Positions 1 to 8,257 of a stretch of 64,000 nt of DNA are shown here, piece after piece (position 1 is the first letter of the stretch; each line of letters begins with the position of its first letter). The translations under genes and the position numbers were made by a program. The stretch is from Janthinobacterium tructae (GTDB taxonomy: Bacteria > Pseudomonadota > Gammaproteobacteria > Burkholderiales > Burkholderiaceae_D), in NCBI RefSeq assembly GCF_006517255.1, contig NZ_CP041185.1:4402001-4466000 (forward strand). Reading direction: 5' to 3'. The notes under the pieces were generated by a model, which was not told the DNA's origin, searched no databases, and saw nothing but the letters and a program-made list of their open reading frames with translations.

Positions 1-1
1 C

Positions 2-724
2 GTGGTGGAAAAACAGTCGTTGCTGGAACAATTGAAGGTGCTGCTGCAGAACGACCAGTGGCTGGTGCTGTGCGGCGTGTGCGTCACGGGCACGGTCGGC
101 TACGTGGTGCGCGGCTCCGTCGCCATTTATTATGCGAAGTACTATCTGGGTGGCAGCACGGAAACGGTGGCCGCCTTTCTGACCACGGGCGTGGTGGCGG
201 CCATCCTGGCCATGATCGCCTCGACCTGGATCACCAAGTTTTATTGCAAGGTCAAGCTGTTTCGCTACTCGCAAATCGGCGTCGCGCTGATCAGCCTGGC
301 GATCTACTTTTTTGTGACGCCGAGCGACACCGTGATGGCCTTCGCCCTGTATTTCCTGCTGTCCTTTGTGGTGGATTTGCACGCGCCCGTGTTCTGGTCG
401 GCGATTGCCGAAACCATCGATTATGGTCAAGTCAAGACGGGCAAGCGCGTCTCCGGTTTCGCCTTTGGCGGCATCTCCGTCTGCCAGAAAGCGGGCATGG
501 CCGTGGCGGGCTTTTTGGTCGGCATGCTGCTGTCGTACTTCGACTACCAGCCCAACCATGAGCAAACGCAATTCGCCCTGAACGGCATCGCCCTGATGCT
601 GTCGATCATCCCCGGCTTTTTTCACTTGCTGATGGGCCTGCTGATGTTCAAGTACCGCATCAGCGATGACTATTACCGTGGCGTAAAAGTGGAAATGCAC
701 AAGCGTGGCTTTGTCGCCGCGTAA
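2..724 (+). CDS. GPH-family sugar:cation symporter (MFS), C-terminal part, 5' truncated by window
   Basis: The 240 visible residues carry about six hydrophobic segments. They resemble the C-terminal half of glycoside-pentoside-hexuronide (MelB/XynB-like) symporters, including the acidic-aromatic stretch FWSAIAETIDYGQVKTGKR typical of the family. Full GPH proteins have about 450-500 residues and 12 membrane helices, so the N-terminal half lies before the window and the apparent GTG start is not a real start. The neighbouring GH43 and mutarotase suggest uptake of arabinosides or pentose oligomers with Na+ or H+. The exact substrate is an inference from context. Confidence 0.85.
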   Translation: MVEKQSLLEQLKVLLQNDQWLVLCGVCVTGTVGYVVRGSVAIYYAKYYLGGSTETVAAFLTTGVVAAILAMIASTWITKFYCKVKLFRYSQIGVALISLAIYFFVTPSDTVMAFALYFLLSFVVDLHAPVFWSAIAETIDYGQVKTGKRVSGFAFGGISVCQKAGMAVAGFLVGMLLSYFDYQPNHEQTQFALNGIALMLSIIPGFFHLLMGLLMFKYRISDDYYRGVKVEMHKRGFVAA

Positions 725-748
725 GAATAACTGAATGGAGCAAGCAAC

Positions 749-1696
749 ATGGAAGACGTCTTGAAACCGCTGATCGAACAACGCGCCGACCCGCATATCT
801 ACCGCCACAGCGACGGTTACTATTACTTTACGGCGTCCGTGCCCCAGTACGACCGCATCGAGCTGCGCCGCGCCGACAGCATCGCCGGCCTGGCCGGCGC
901 GCCAGCGGTCGACGTGTGGCACAAGCCGGAAACGGGGCCGTACAGCGAGCTGGTGTGGGCGCCCGAGCTGCACTTCAACCAGGGCGCCTGGTATGTGTAT
1001 TTCGCCGCCGCACCGAGCCGCGAAATCAAAGGTAAATTGTTCCAGCACCGCATGTATGCGATCCGCAATACCAGCGCCAATCCACTCGAAGGCGAGTGGG
1101 AATTCATGGGGCCGATCGACACGGGCATCGACACCTTCTGCCTGGACGCCACCACTTTTACGCACAATGGCGTGCTGTACTACCTGTGGGCGCAGAAAGA
1201 TGTGGCCATCGAGGGCAATTCCAACCTGTACCTCGCGCCGATGGCCACGCCATGGCAGCTGGCCGGTCCGCCCGTGATGCTGAGCAAACCCGAATTCGAT
1301 TGGGAAATTCGCGGCTTCTGGGTCAACGAGGGGCCGTCCGTGCTGAAGCGCAACGGCAAGATTTTCATCAGCTATTCGGCCAGTGCCACCGATGAAAACT
1401 ACGCCATGGGCTTGCTATGGGCCAACGAGTCCGCCGACTTGCTCGATCCGGCGGCGTGGACGAAGTCGCCCGAGCCCGTGTTTGCCACCTGCTACGAGCA
1501 CGGCATCTACGGCCCTGGCCACAACAGCTTTACCACGGCCGAGGATGGCGACGGTGTGTTGCTGGTGTACCATGCCCGCACCTACACGGAAATCGTCGGC
1601 GACCCGCTGTGGAACCCGGATCGCCACACGTTTGTCAAACCGCTGCGCTGGGATGCGCAAGGCATGCCCGTGTTTGGCCGCTCATCGACCCTGTAA
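749..1696 (+). CDS. GH43-family glycoside hydrolase (arabinofuranosidase/xylosidase type), cytoplasmic
   Basis: This 315-residue protein has no signal peptide and has the layout of a five-bladed-propeller GH43 enzyme. Asp14 in RADPHIY fits the general base, Asp133 in LDATTF the pKa modulator, and Glu194 in NEGPSV the general acid. WAPEL near residue 70 is a family signature. It probably removes terminal L-arabinofuranose or xylose from short oligosaccharides after import by the preceding symporter. A GGAG motif lies about 9 bases before the ATG. Linkage specificity cannot be read from the sequence. Confidence 0.88.
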   Translation: MEDVLKPLIEQRADPHIYRHSDGYYYFTASVPQYDRIELRRADSIAGLAGAPAVDVWHKPETGPYSELVWAPELHFNQGAWYVYFAAAPSREIKGKLFQHRMYAIRNTSANPLEGEWEFMGPIDTGIDTFCLDATTFTHNGVLYYLWAQKDVAIEGNSNLYLAPMATPWQLAGPPVMLSKPEFDWEIRGFWVNEGPSVLKRNGKIFISYSASATDENYAMGLLWANESADLLDPAAWTKSPEPVFATCYEHGIYGPGHNSFTTAEDGDGVLLVYHARTYTEIVGDPLWNPDRHTFVKPLRWDAQGMPVFGRSSTL

Positions 1697-1714
1697 CATT
1701 CCGGACCCGACGCC

Positions 1715-2785
1715 ATGACCCCAGTTGATACTGTTTCAGTGACGCAAGCGCCGTTCGGCATCCTGCCCGACGGCCAGCCCGTGACGGTCTTTACCCTGAC
1801 GAACCGCCAGGGCATGCAAGTGAAGGTGCTCGACTTTGGCGCCATCATCAGCGCAATCCACGTGCCCGACCGCGACGGCACTTTTGCCGACGTGGTGCTG
1901 GGTTTCGAGCGCATCGAGCCCTACCTGGCCAATAGCGCTTTCCTGGGCGCCGTCATCGGCCGCTTTGGCAACCGTATCGCGCAGGGGCGTTTTAGTCTGG
2001 ATGGCAAGGATTACCAGTTGGCCGTCAACAATGCGCCGAATCACCTGCATGGCGGCAATCAGGGCTTTCACCAGGTCATGTGGCAGGCCGCGCCGTTCAC
2101 GAAGGATGACGCCGTGGGCATCACGTTCACGCGCAGCAGCCCGGACGGCGAAGATGGCTACCCGGGCAAGCTCGACGTGACGCTGACCTATGAACTGGAC
2201 GACGACAACGCGCTGAGCCTGCGCTACCACGCCGTGACGGACCAGGCCACACCCGTCAACCTGACCAACCACAGCTATTTCAACCTGGCGGGGCAGGGCA
2301 GTATCCTTGGCCACGAGGTAACGATCAACGCGGACCGCTATCTGCCCGTCGATGCGGGATCGATACCCACGGGCGAACTGGCGGACGTGACCGGCACGCC
2401 GTTCGACTTGCGCCAGAGTACCGTCATCGGCGACAGCATCGATGTGCCGCATGAACAGCTGCGCATCGGGCGCGGTTACGACCATAACTTTGTGCTCAAT
2501 CATCAGGCGGAGCAAGGGCTGAAGCTGGCCGCCAGCGTGCGCGATCCCCTCTCGGGGCGGGTGATGCAGGTGTACACGCAGGAGCCCGGTGTGCAGTTTT
2601 ATTCGGGCAATTTCCTCGACGGCAGCCAGCACGGCAAGCTGCGCGCCCACAGTTACCGTGGCGCGCTGTGTCTGGAAACCCAGCATTTCCCGGATTCGCC
2701 GAACCAGTCCCACTTTCCGAACACCATCTTGCGCCCGGGCCAGGTGTATCAGACGCAAACCGTGTACCGCTTTTCCACCGAGTAA
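1715..2785 (+). CDS. galM: Aldose 1-epimerase (mutarotase)
   Basis: The enzyme interconverts alpha and beta anomers of aldoses. The 356 residues include GRFGNRI (82-88), NHLHGG (109-114), the TNHSYFNL motif with the probable catalytic His186, and Glu321 in CLETQHFPDSPN as the probable catalytic base. Length and motifs are standard for the GalM family. It starts 18 bases after the GH43 gene and is closed by a strong terminator, so it ends the GPH-GH43-galM operon. In this setting it probably supplies the anomer used by the sugar 1-dehydrogenase. Confidence 0.93.
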   Translation: MTPVDTVSVTQAPFGILPDGQPVTVFTLTNRQGMQVKVLDFGAIISAIHVPDRDGTFADVVLGFERIEPYLANSAFLGAVIGRFGNRIAQGRFSLDGKDYQLAVNNAPNHLHGGNQGFHQVMWQAAPFTKDDAVGITFTRSSPDGEDGYPGKLDVTLTYELDDDNALSLRYHAVTDQATPVNLTNHSYFNLAGQGSILGHEVTINADRYLPVDAGSIPTGELADVTGTPFDLRQSTVIGDSIDVPHEQLRIGRGYDHNFVLNHQAEQGLKLAASVRDPLSGRVMQVYTQEPGVQFYSGNFLDGSQHGKLRAHSYRGALCLETQHFPDSPNQSHFPNTILRPGQVYQTQTVYRFSTE

Positions 2786-2807
2786 GCACTGCAGCCAAAA
2801 CAGCCCA

Positions 2808-2839
2808 CGCCCTGCCGCCATGCGCCCGCAGGGCGTTTT
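2808..2839 (+). terminator. Rho-independent terminator after galM
   Basis: A perfect 8-bp stem, CGCCCTGC (2808-2815) with GCAGGGCG (2828-2835), encloses a 12-base loop and is followed directly by TTTT. It lies 23 bases after the galM stop codon and just before the next promoter, so it separates the two transcription units. Confidence 0.85.
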
Positions 2840-2854
2840 CATTACGGCATTGCC

Positions 2855-2920
2855 ATATCGTTTTCGATATCGGAACGCATTAAAAATTGATTGGAAAGGC
2901 ATGGCAGGATTCTTTAGTAT
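2855..2920 (+). promoter_or_regulatory. LysR-type operator and sigma70-like promoter of the arabonate operon
   Basis: The dyad ATAT-N8-ATAT (2855-2870, within the perfect inverted repeat ATATCG-TTTT-CGATAT) lies upstream of a -35-like TTGGAA (2891-2896) and, 18 bases on, a -10-like TAGTAT (2915-2920). The dyad centre falls near -65 from the expected start, the usual activator position for LysR-type regulators. The promoter at 10925-10990 repeats the same elements with the same spacings. Binding is inferred. Confidence 0.7.
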
Positions 2921-2981
2921 TCCAACATCGCTGCCCGGGCCGACGACCTTAGATCCGGCATGGCACAACCAGGAGAATGGC

Positions 2982-4724
2982 ATGTCTGAGACAAAAAAGA
3001 AGGTGGCCCTGCGCTCGGCCGAGTGGTTCGGCTCGCAGGACAAGAATGGCTTCATGTACCGCAGCTGGATGAAAAACCAGGGCATCCCTGACCACGAATT
3101 TCACGGCAAACCCATCATCGGCATCTGCAATACCTGGTCCGAACTGACCCCTTGCAATGCACATTTCCGCCAGCTGGCCGAACACGTCAAGCGCGGCATT
3201 CTGGAAGCGGGCGGTTTCCCCGTGGAATTTCCCGTCTTCTCGAACGGCGAATCGAATCTGCGCCCCACCGCCATGCTGACGCGCAACCTGGCCTCGATGG
3301 ACGTGGAAGAATCGATCCGCGGCAACCCGATGGACGCCGTCGTGCTGCTGGTCGGCTGCGACAAGACCACGCCAGCGCTGCTGATGGGCGCTGCCAGTGT
3401 CGACATTCCCACCATCGTCGTCAGCGGCGGCCCCATGCTGAACGGCAAACTCAACGGCAAGGACATCGGTTCCGGCACCGCCGTGTGGCAGTTGCACGAG
3501 CAGATGAAGGCCGGTTCCATCACCTTGCACCAGTTCATGTCGGCCGAATCGGGCATGTCGCGCTCGGCCGGTACCTGCAACACCATGGGCACGGCCTCGA
3601 CGATGGCCAGCATGGCCGAAGCGCTGGGCACCTCGTTGCCGCACAACGCGGCCATCCCGGCCGTCGATTCGCGCCGCTACGTGCTGGCGCACATGTCGGG
3701 CATCCGCATCGTTGAAATGGTGCATGAAGACCTGCGCCTGTCGAAAGTGCTGACGCGCGAGGCGTTTGAAAACGCCATCAAGGTCAACGCGGCCATCGGC
3801 GGCTCCACCAATGCCGTGATCCACCTGAAGGCGATTGCCGGACGCATCGGCGTGCCGCTGGAGCTGGAAGACTGGACCAAGGTCGGCCGTGGCACGCCGA
3901 CCATCGTCGACTTGCTGCCGTCGGGCCGTTTCCTGATGGAAGAGTTTTACTACGCGGGCGGCTTGCCGGCCGTGATACGTCGCCTGGGCGAGGGCGATTT
4001 GTTGCCGCACAAGAATGCGCTGACCGTCAACGGCAAATCGATCTGGGACAACTGCGTCGAAGCGCCGATCTACAACGATGAAGTGGTGCGCACCCTGGAC
4101 AACCCGCTGCTGGCCGATGGCGGCATTTGCGTGTTGCGCGGCAACCTGGCGCCACGCGGCGCCGTCTTGAAACCGTCGGCCGCCTCGCCGCATCTGATGC
4201 AGCACCGGGGCAAGGCCGTCGTCTTCGAAGACTTTGAACATTACAAATCGCGCATCCTTGATCCGGACCTCGATGTCGATGCCGACTCCGTGCTGGTCAT
4301 GAAAAATTGCGGCCCGAAAGGCTATCCGGGCATGGCCGAAGTGGGCAACATGGGCTTGCCGCCGAAACTGCTGGCGCAAGGCATCACCGACATGGTGCGC
4401 ATCTCGGATGCGCGCATGAGCGGCACCGCCTACGGCACCGTCGTGCTGCACGTGGCGCCGGAAGCCATGGCCGGTGGACCGCTGGGCATTGTGCGCGATG
4501 GCGACATGATCGCCCTCGATTGCCACGCCGGCAGCCTGAACATCGACATCAGCGACGCGGAAATCGCGGAGCGCCTGGCGAAGCGCGAGCTGGGCAGCGC
4601 GCCCGGGCCGAAGAGCGGCTACCAGCAGCTGTACATCGAACACGTGTTGCAGGCCGACGAAGGCTGCGATTTCGACTTCCTGGTCGGCAATCGCGGTTCC
4701 GCCGTGCCGCGCCACTCACATTAA
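2982..4724 (+). CDS. araC: L-arabonate dehydratase (IlvD/Edd family)
   Basis: The enzyme dehydrates L-arabonate to L-2-keto-3-deoxyarabonate in the oxidative arabinose pathway. The 580-residue protein belongs to the IlvD/Edd family. Cys58, Cys126 and Cys199 (in TPCN, GCDKTTP and AGTCNTMG) match the iron-sulphur cysteines of characterised L-arabinonate dehydratases, offset by one residue. The ATG at 2982 follows an AGGAGA ribosome site; the frame stays open upstream, but the promoter and terminator lie there. Sugar-acid specificity is supported by the following genes. D-xylonate or related acids could also be accepted. Confidence 0.88.
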   Translation: MSETKKKVALRSAEWFGSQDKNGFMYRSWMKNQGIPDHEFHGKPIIGICNTWSELTPCNAHFRQLAEHVKRGILEAGGFPVEFPVFSNGESNLRPTAMLTRNLASMDVEESIRGNPMDAVVLLVGCDKTTPALLMGAASVDIPTIVVSGGPMLNGKLNGKDIGSGTAVWQLHEQMKAGSITLHQFMSAESGMSRSAGTCNTMGTASTMASMAEALGTSLPHNAAIPAVDSRRYVLAHMSGIRIVEMVHEDLRLSKVLTREAFENAIKVNAAIGGSTNAVIHLKAIAGRIGVPLELEDWTKVGRGTPTIVDLLPSGRFLMEEFYYAGGLPAVIRRLGEGDLLPHKNALTVNGKSIWDNCVEAPIYNDEVVRTLDNPLLADGGICVLRGNLAPRGAVLKPSAASPHLMQHRGKAVVFEDFEHYKSRILDPDLDVDADSVLVMKNCGPKGYPGMAEVGNMGLPPKLLAQGITDMVRISDARMSGTAYGTVVLHVAPEAMAGGPLGIVRDGDMIALDCHAGSLNIDISDAEIAERLAKRELGSAPGPKSGYQQLYIEHVLQADEGCDFDFLVGNRGSAVPRHSH

Positions 4725-4736
4725 GCGGAGACAATT

Positions 4737-5729
4737 ATGCTGTTGCTGCAATTTATGAATGAACATGGCGGCCGCCTCGTCGGCCTGCTGCAAGATGACT
4801 TCATCCGCGTCATCGAAGGCTACAACACGACGTATGCGCTGGCGCAAGACGCCATCCGCAAGAAGGTCAGCCTGGCCGAGCTGGTCAACGCCACCGTCGG
4901 CAACACCACGCATGTCTATGCGGACGTGGCCGCTGCCGGGCGTGTGTTGCCTCCGCTCGACCACGCCGATGAAGCGCACTGCTACGTGACGGGCACGGGC
5001 CTGACCCACCTGGGCAGCGCCGGCGCGCGTGACGCCATGCACAAGAAGATCGGCGGCGATGCCGATTCCCTGAGCGATTCGATGAAAATGTTCCGCCTGG
5101 GTGTGGAAGGCGGCAAGCCGGCCGATGACACGGCCGGTGCCCAGCCCGAGTGGTTCTATAAGGGCGACGGCTCCATCGTGCGCGCCAGCGGCCAGCCGCT
5201 GCGCATGCCGGACTTTGCCCTCGATGGCGGCGAAGAGCCGGAAATCGCCGGCCTGTACGTGATCGGCGACGATGGCCAGCCGTACCGGGTCGGCTATGCC
5301 ATCGGCAATGAGTTCTCGGACCACGTCACGGAACGCCAGAACTATCTGTACCTGGCCCATTCGAAGCTGCGCATGTGCAGCGTGGGACCGGCCCTGCTGG
5401 TGGGCGAATTGCCCGCGCACATCGATGGCGCCTCGCGCGTGCTCGATGCGGCCGGCAAGGTGCGCTGGGAAAAGGCCTTTGTCAGCGGCGAAGACAATAT
5501 GTCGCACACGATTGCCAACCTGGAACACCATCATTTCAAGTATCCGCTGTTCAAGCGCCCTGGCGACGTGCACGTGCATTTTTTTGGCACGGCGACGTTA
5601 AGCTTTGCCGATGGCGTGAGCGTGGCGCCGGGCGAAACCTTTGAAATCGAAGCGCGGGCCTTTGGCCCCGCCCTGCGCAACCGCCTCGACGTCTTCCCAA
5701 CCGAATTTGCGAAAGTGAGCACATTATGA
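4737..5729 (+). CDS. araD1: AraD1/GguC-family protein (FAH fold), probable L-2-keto-3-deoxyarabonate dehydratase
   Basis: This 330-residue protein has the C-terminal fumarylacetoacetate-hydrolase fold of the GguC/AraD1 family. Acidic residues around EEPEIAG (166-172) and GNEFSDH (190-196) are the likely metal ligands. It lies between arabonate dehydratase and 2-oxoglutarate-semialdehyde dehydrogenase, so it most likely performs the middle step normally done by the DHDPS-like AraD. That step removes water and ammonia-independently yields 2-oxoglutarate semialdehyde. The alternative is a hydrolase of a diketo acid giving pyruvate and glycolate. It overlaps the next gene by 4 bases (ATGA), which implies translational coupling. 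Confidence 0.78.
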   Translation: MLLLQFMNEHGGRLVGLLQDDFIRVIEGYNTTYALAQDAIRKKVSLAELVNATVGNTTHVYADVAAAGRVLPPLDHADEAHCYVTGTGLTHLGSAGARDAMHKKIGGDADSLSDSMKMFRLGVEGGKPADDTAGAQPEWFYKGDGSIVRASGQPLRMPDFALDGGEEPEIAGLYVIGDDGQPYRVGYAIGNEFSDHVTERQNYLYLAHSKLRMCSVGPALLVGELPAHIDGASRVLDAAGKVRWEKAFVSGEDNMSHTIANLEHHHFKYPLFKRPGDVHVHFFGTATLSFADGVSVAPGETFEIEARAFGPALRNRLDVFPTEFAKVSTL

Positions 5730-7303
5730 GTTTCAATATCACCGGTGATGCATTGATCGGCGGCGTCGCCGTCAAGGGCAATGGCGGCTCCTTCGAAGCC
5801 TGGGACCCGGCCGCGCGCGCGCATATCGCGCCTGCCTTCCACATGGTGGACGTAGCGCAAATCGACGAGGCATGCCGCCTGGCACAGGCCGCGTTCGACC
5901 CCTTCCGCGCCACCAGCGATGCGCAGCGCGCCGATTTTCTCGACACCATCGCCGCGCAAATCCTGGAATTGGGCGACGACTTGATCGTGCGCGCCATGAC
6001 GGAAAGCGGCTTGCCGCGCGCGCGCCTGGAAGGCGAACGCGGGCGCACGGTGGGTCAGTTAAAACTGTTCGCCGGCTTGCTGCGCGAAGGCTCGTGGACC
6101 GATGCGCGCATTGATTCGGCTTTGCCCGAGCGCGTGCCGCCACGTCCAGACTTGCGCTTGCGCATGATCGGCCTGGGCCCCGTCGCCGTGTTTGCGGCCA
6201 GTAACTTCCCGCTGGCCTTCTCGGTCGCCGGCGGCGATACGGCCTCGGCTCTGGCGGCCGGCTGCCCTGTCGTGCTGAAAGCCCACTCGGCCCACCCAGG
6301 CACCTCCGAGCTGGTGGCGCGCGCGATTGTCAAAGCCATCGCCATTTGCCAGCTGCCGGCCGGCGTGTTCGCCTTGCTGACGGGCACGGGCAATGGCATC
6401 GGCCAAACCCTGGTGGCGCACCCGGCCATCCAGGCTGTCGGCTTTACGGGTTCGCGTTCGGGCGGCATCGCCCTGATGAAGGTGGCGGCGGAGCGTGCGC
6501 AGCCGATCCCCGTATATGCGGAAATGAGCAGCATCAACCCCGTGTTCGTGCTGCCGCAAGCCTTGGCTGCCCGTGGTGCGGCCATTGCCAGCGGCTTTGC
6601 CGCCTCGCTGACGATGGGCGTGGGCCAGTTCTGCACCAATCCCGGTCTGGTGCTGGGGCTGGAAGGCGCCGACTTTACGGCCTTTGCCGCCGCTGCCGCC
6701 GAAGCGCTGGCACCCGCGCCCGCCGCCACCATGTTGACGGCAGGCATCGCCAGCAGCTATGCGAAGGGTGTGGCCGCGCTGGCGCAGCACGCCGACGTGA
6801 CGCCGCTGGTGCAAAATGCTGGCGAGGAAGGCAAGGGCGCCGCCGCCCTGTTCGTCACCTCGGGCGAGGCTTTCCTGGGCAAGCACGATCTGCGCGACGA
6901 AGTCTTCGGTCCCGCCTCGCTGCTGGTGGCGTGCCGCGACATGGATCAATTGCTGGCGATCACGGAAAGCCTGGAAGGCCAGTTGACGGCCACCCTGCAA
7001 ATGGATGCCGGCGACGTGATTGATGCGCGCCGTTTGCTGCCCGTGCTGGAACGCCGCGTGGGCCGCATCCTGGCCAACGGTTTCCCGACGGGTGTGGAAG
7101 TGTCGACGGCCATGGTGCACGGCGGCCCGTTCCCGTCCACGTCGGACGGCCGCAGCACCTCGGTTGGCACGGCGGCCATCAACCGCTTCCTGCGCCCCGT
7201 GTCGTACCAGAACCTGCCGCAGGACTTGCTGCCGGAGTCGCTGCGCGATGATAATCCGCTGGGGATCTGGCGCCGTCACGATGGCGTATTAGGCAAACTT
7301 TAA
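5726..7303 (+). CDS. araE: 2-oxoglutarate-semialdehyde dehydrogenase (aldehyde dehydrogenase family, type III-like)
   Basis: The enzyme oxidises 2-oxoglutarate semialdehyde to 2-oxoglutarate with NAD(P)+, the last step of the non-phosphorylative L-arabinose pathway. The 525 residues show the aldehyde-dehydrogenase fold, with Asn160 (AASNFPLAF), Lys185, Glu266 (AEMSSINP) and the nucleophile Cys303 (GQFCTNPG). The [16 protein letters not shown] pair is typical of the KGSADH branch. It overlaps the upstream gene by 4 bases. Catabolic semialdehydes from other sugar acids would converge on the same enzyme. Confidence 0.9.
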   Translation: MSFNITGDALIGGVAVKGNGGSFEAWDPAARAHIAPAFHMVDVAQIDEACRLAQAAFDPFRATSDAQRADFLDTIAAQILELGDDLIVRAMTESGLPRARLEGERGRTVGQLKLFAGLLREGSWTDARIDSALPERVPPRPDLRLRMIGLGPVAVFAASNFPLAFSVAGGDTASALAAGCPVVLKAHSAHPGTSELVARAIVKAIAICQLPAGVFALLTGTGNGIGQTLVAHPAIQAVGFTGSRSGGIALMKVAAERAQPIPVYAEMSSINPVFVLPQALAARGAAIASGFAASLTMGVGQFCTNPGLVLGLEGADFTAFAAAAAEALAPAPAATMLTAGIASSYAKGVAALAQHADVTPLVQNAGEEGKGAAALFVTSGEAFLGKHDLRDEVFGPASLLVACRDMDQLLAITESLEGQLTATLQMDAGDVIDARRLLPVLERRVGRILANGFPTGVEVSTAMVHGGPFPSTSDGRSTSVGTAAINRFLRPVSYQNLPQDLLPESLRDDNPLGIWRRHDGVLGKL

Positions 7304-7331
7304 TCATAAAAAATACACAGGCGGAGACAAG

Positions 7332-8099
7332 ATGAAGCAATTGGCGAAATATGGCAGCTTGCAGGGCAAGCGCGTGTTCATCACGGGTGGCGGCAGCGGC
7401 ATCGGCGAATCTTTGGTGGCGGAGTTTGCCGCCCAGGGCGCGCTGGTGGCGTTTGTCGACATTGCCGTGGACGCGAGCGAGGCCTTGTGCCGCCGCCTGG
7501 CCGAAGCGGGTCTGACGGCGCCCTTGTTCCGCCATTGCGACATCACGGATATTGCGTCGCTGCAAGCCGTCATGGCGGAACTGGCAGGCGAGCTGGGCGA
7601 CTTCGATATCCTCGTCAACAATGCCGCCAACGACCAGCGCCATCAGGCGCAGGACGTCACCCTGGAATACTGGAACGAGCGCATTGCGATCAATCAGCGT
7701 CCCATGTTCTTCACGTGCCAGGCCGTCTTCGAGGGCATGAAGCGCAGGGGCGGCGGTTCCATCATCAACGTCAGCTCGATTTCCTGGCACATGAAGTCGG
7801 GCGGCTACCCCGTCTACGCCACCACCAAGGCGGCCGTCGTGGGCCTGACGCGGGGCCTGGCGCGCGATTATGGCGCCCACAATATCCGCGTCAACACGGT
7901 CACGCCGGGCTGGGTCATGACGCAGCGCCAGATCGAGCTGTGGGTCGACGAGGCGGCGGAAGCGGAGATCAAGAAAAGCCAATGCTTGCCAAGCAAGCTG
8001 ATGCCACAGGACATCGCCGCCATGGTGCTGTTCCTTGCCTCCGATGACGGAGCGATGTGCTCCTCCCAGGAATTCATCGTTGATGCCGGCTGGGTGTAA
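7332..8099 (+). CDS. SDR-family pentose (L-arabinose/D-xylose) 1-dehydrogenase
   Basis: This 255-residue classical short-chain dehydrogenase has TGGGSGIG (18-25), NNAAN (96-100), Ser149 and the YATTK catalytic motif (Tyr162, Lys166). The stretches NDQRH, GGGSIINVSSISWH and the C-terminal LFLASDD-EFIVDAGWV closely resemble Caulobacter D-xylose 1-dehydrogenase. It probably oxidises L-arabinose to the gamma-lactone, feeding arabonate dehydratase in the same operon. A GGAGA ribosome site precedes the ATG. Preference for arabinose over xylose is inferred from the operon, and no lactonase gene accompanies it. Confidence 0.82.
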   Translation: MKQLAKYGSLQGKRVFITGGGSGIGESLVAEFAAQGALVAFVDIAVDASEALCRRLAEAGLTAPLFRHCDITDIASLQAVMAELAGELGDFDILVNNAANDQRHQAQDVTLEYWNERIAINQRPMFFTCQAVFEGMKRRGGGSIINVSSISWHMKSGGYPVYATTKAAVVGLTRGLARDYGAHNIRVNTVTPGWVMTQRQIELWVDEAAEAEIKKSQCLPSKLMPQDIAAMVLFLASDDGAMCSSQEFIVDAGWV

Positions 8100-8122
8100 G
8101 CGCCGCCGCGCCGTTTATTCGC

Positions 8123-8226
8123 GCCGGTACTGACCGGCAACTCCGATCCTGAAACACCCCTCTTGCCGCCCCAACCCTGCGGCAGGAGAGGCATCGCCAT
8201 TCCAGATTGCCGGGAGTGATCCCGGC
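8123..8226 (+). other. Three successive inverted repeats between the SDR and GH51 genes
   Basis: The 158-base gap holds GCCGGT-N4-ACCGGC (8123-8138), CTTGCCGC paired with GCGGCAGG (8162-8186, one G-U pair) and GCCGGGA-GTGA-TCCCGGC (8209-8226). The last is followed by CCTTGCTTTTC, so it could act as a terminator or attenuator only about 30 bases before the GH51 start. No clear promoter was recognised between them. Confidence 0.55.
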
Positions 8227-8257
8227 CCTTGCTTTTCACTCAAAAACAGGAGACAGC

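Noticed and set aside
2949..4715. Long open frame on the minus strand opposite arabonate dehydratase
   Set aside because: It mirrors the codon pattern of a well-supported gene, is rich in His/Arg/Ala, and has no family motif. Long antisense frames are expected at this GC content.
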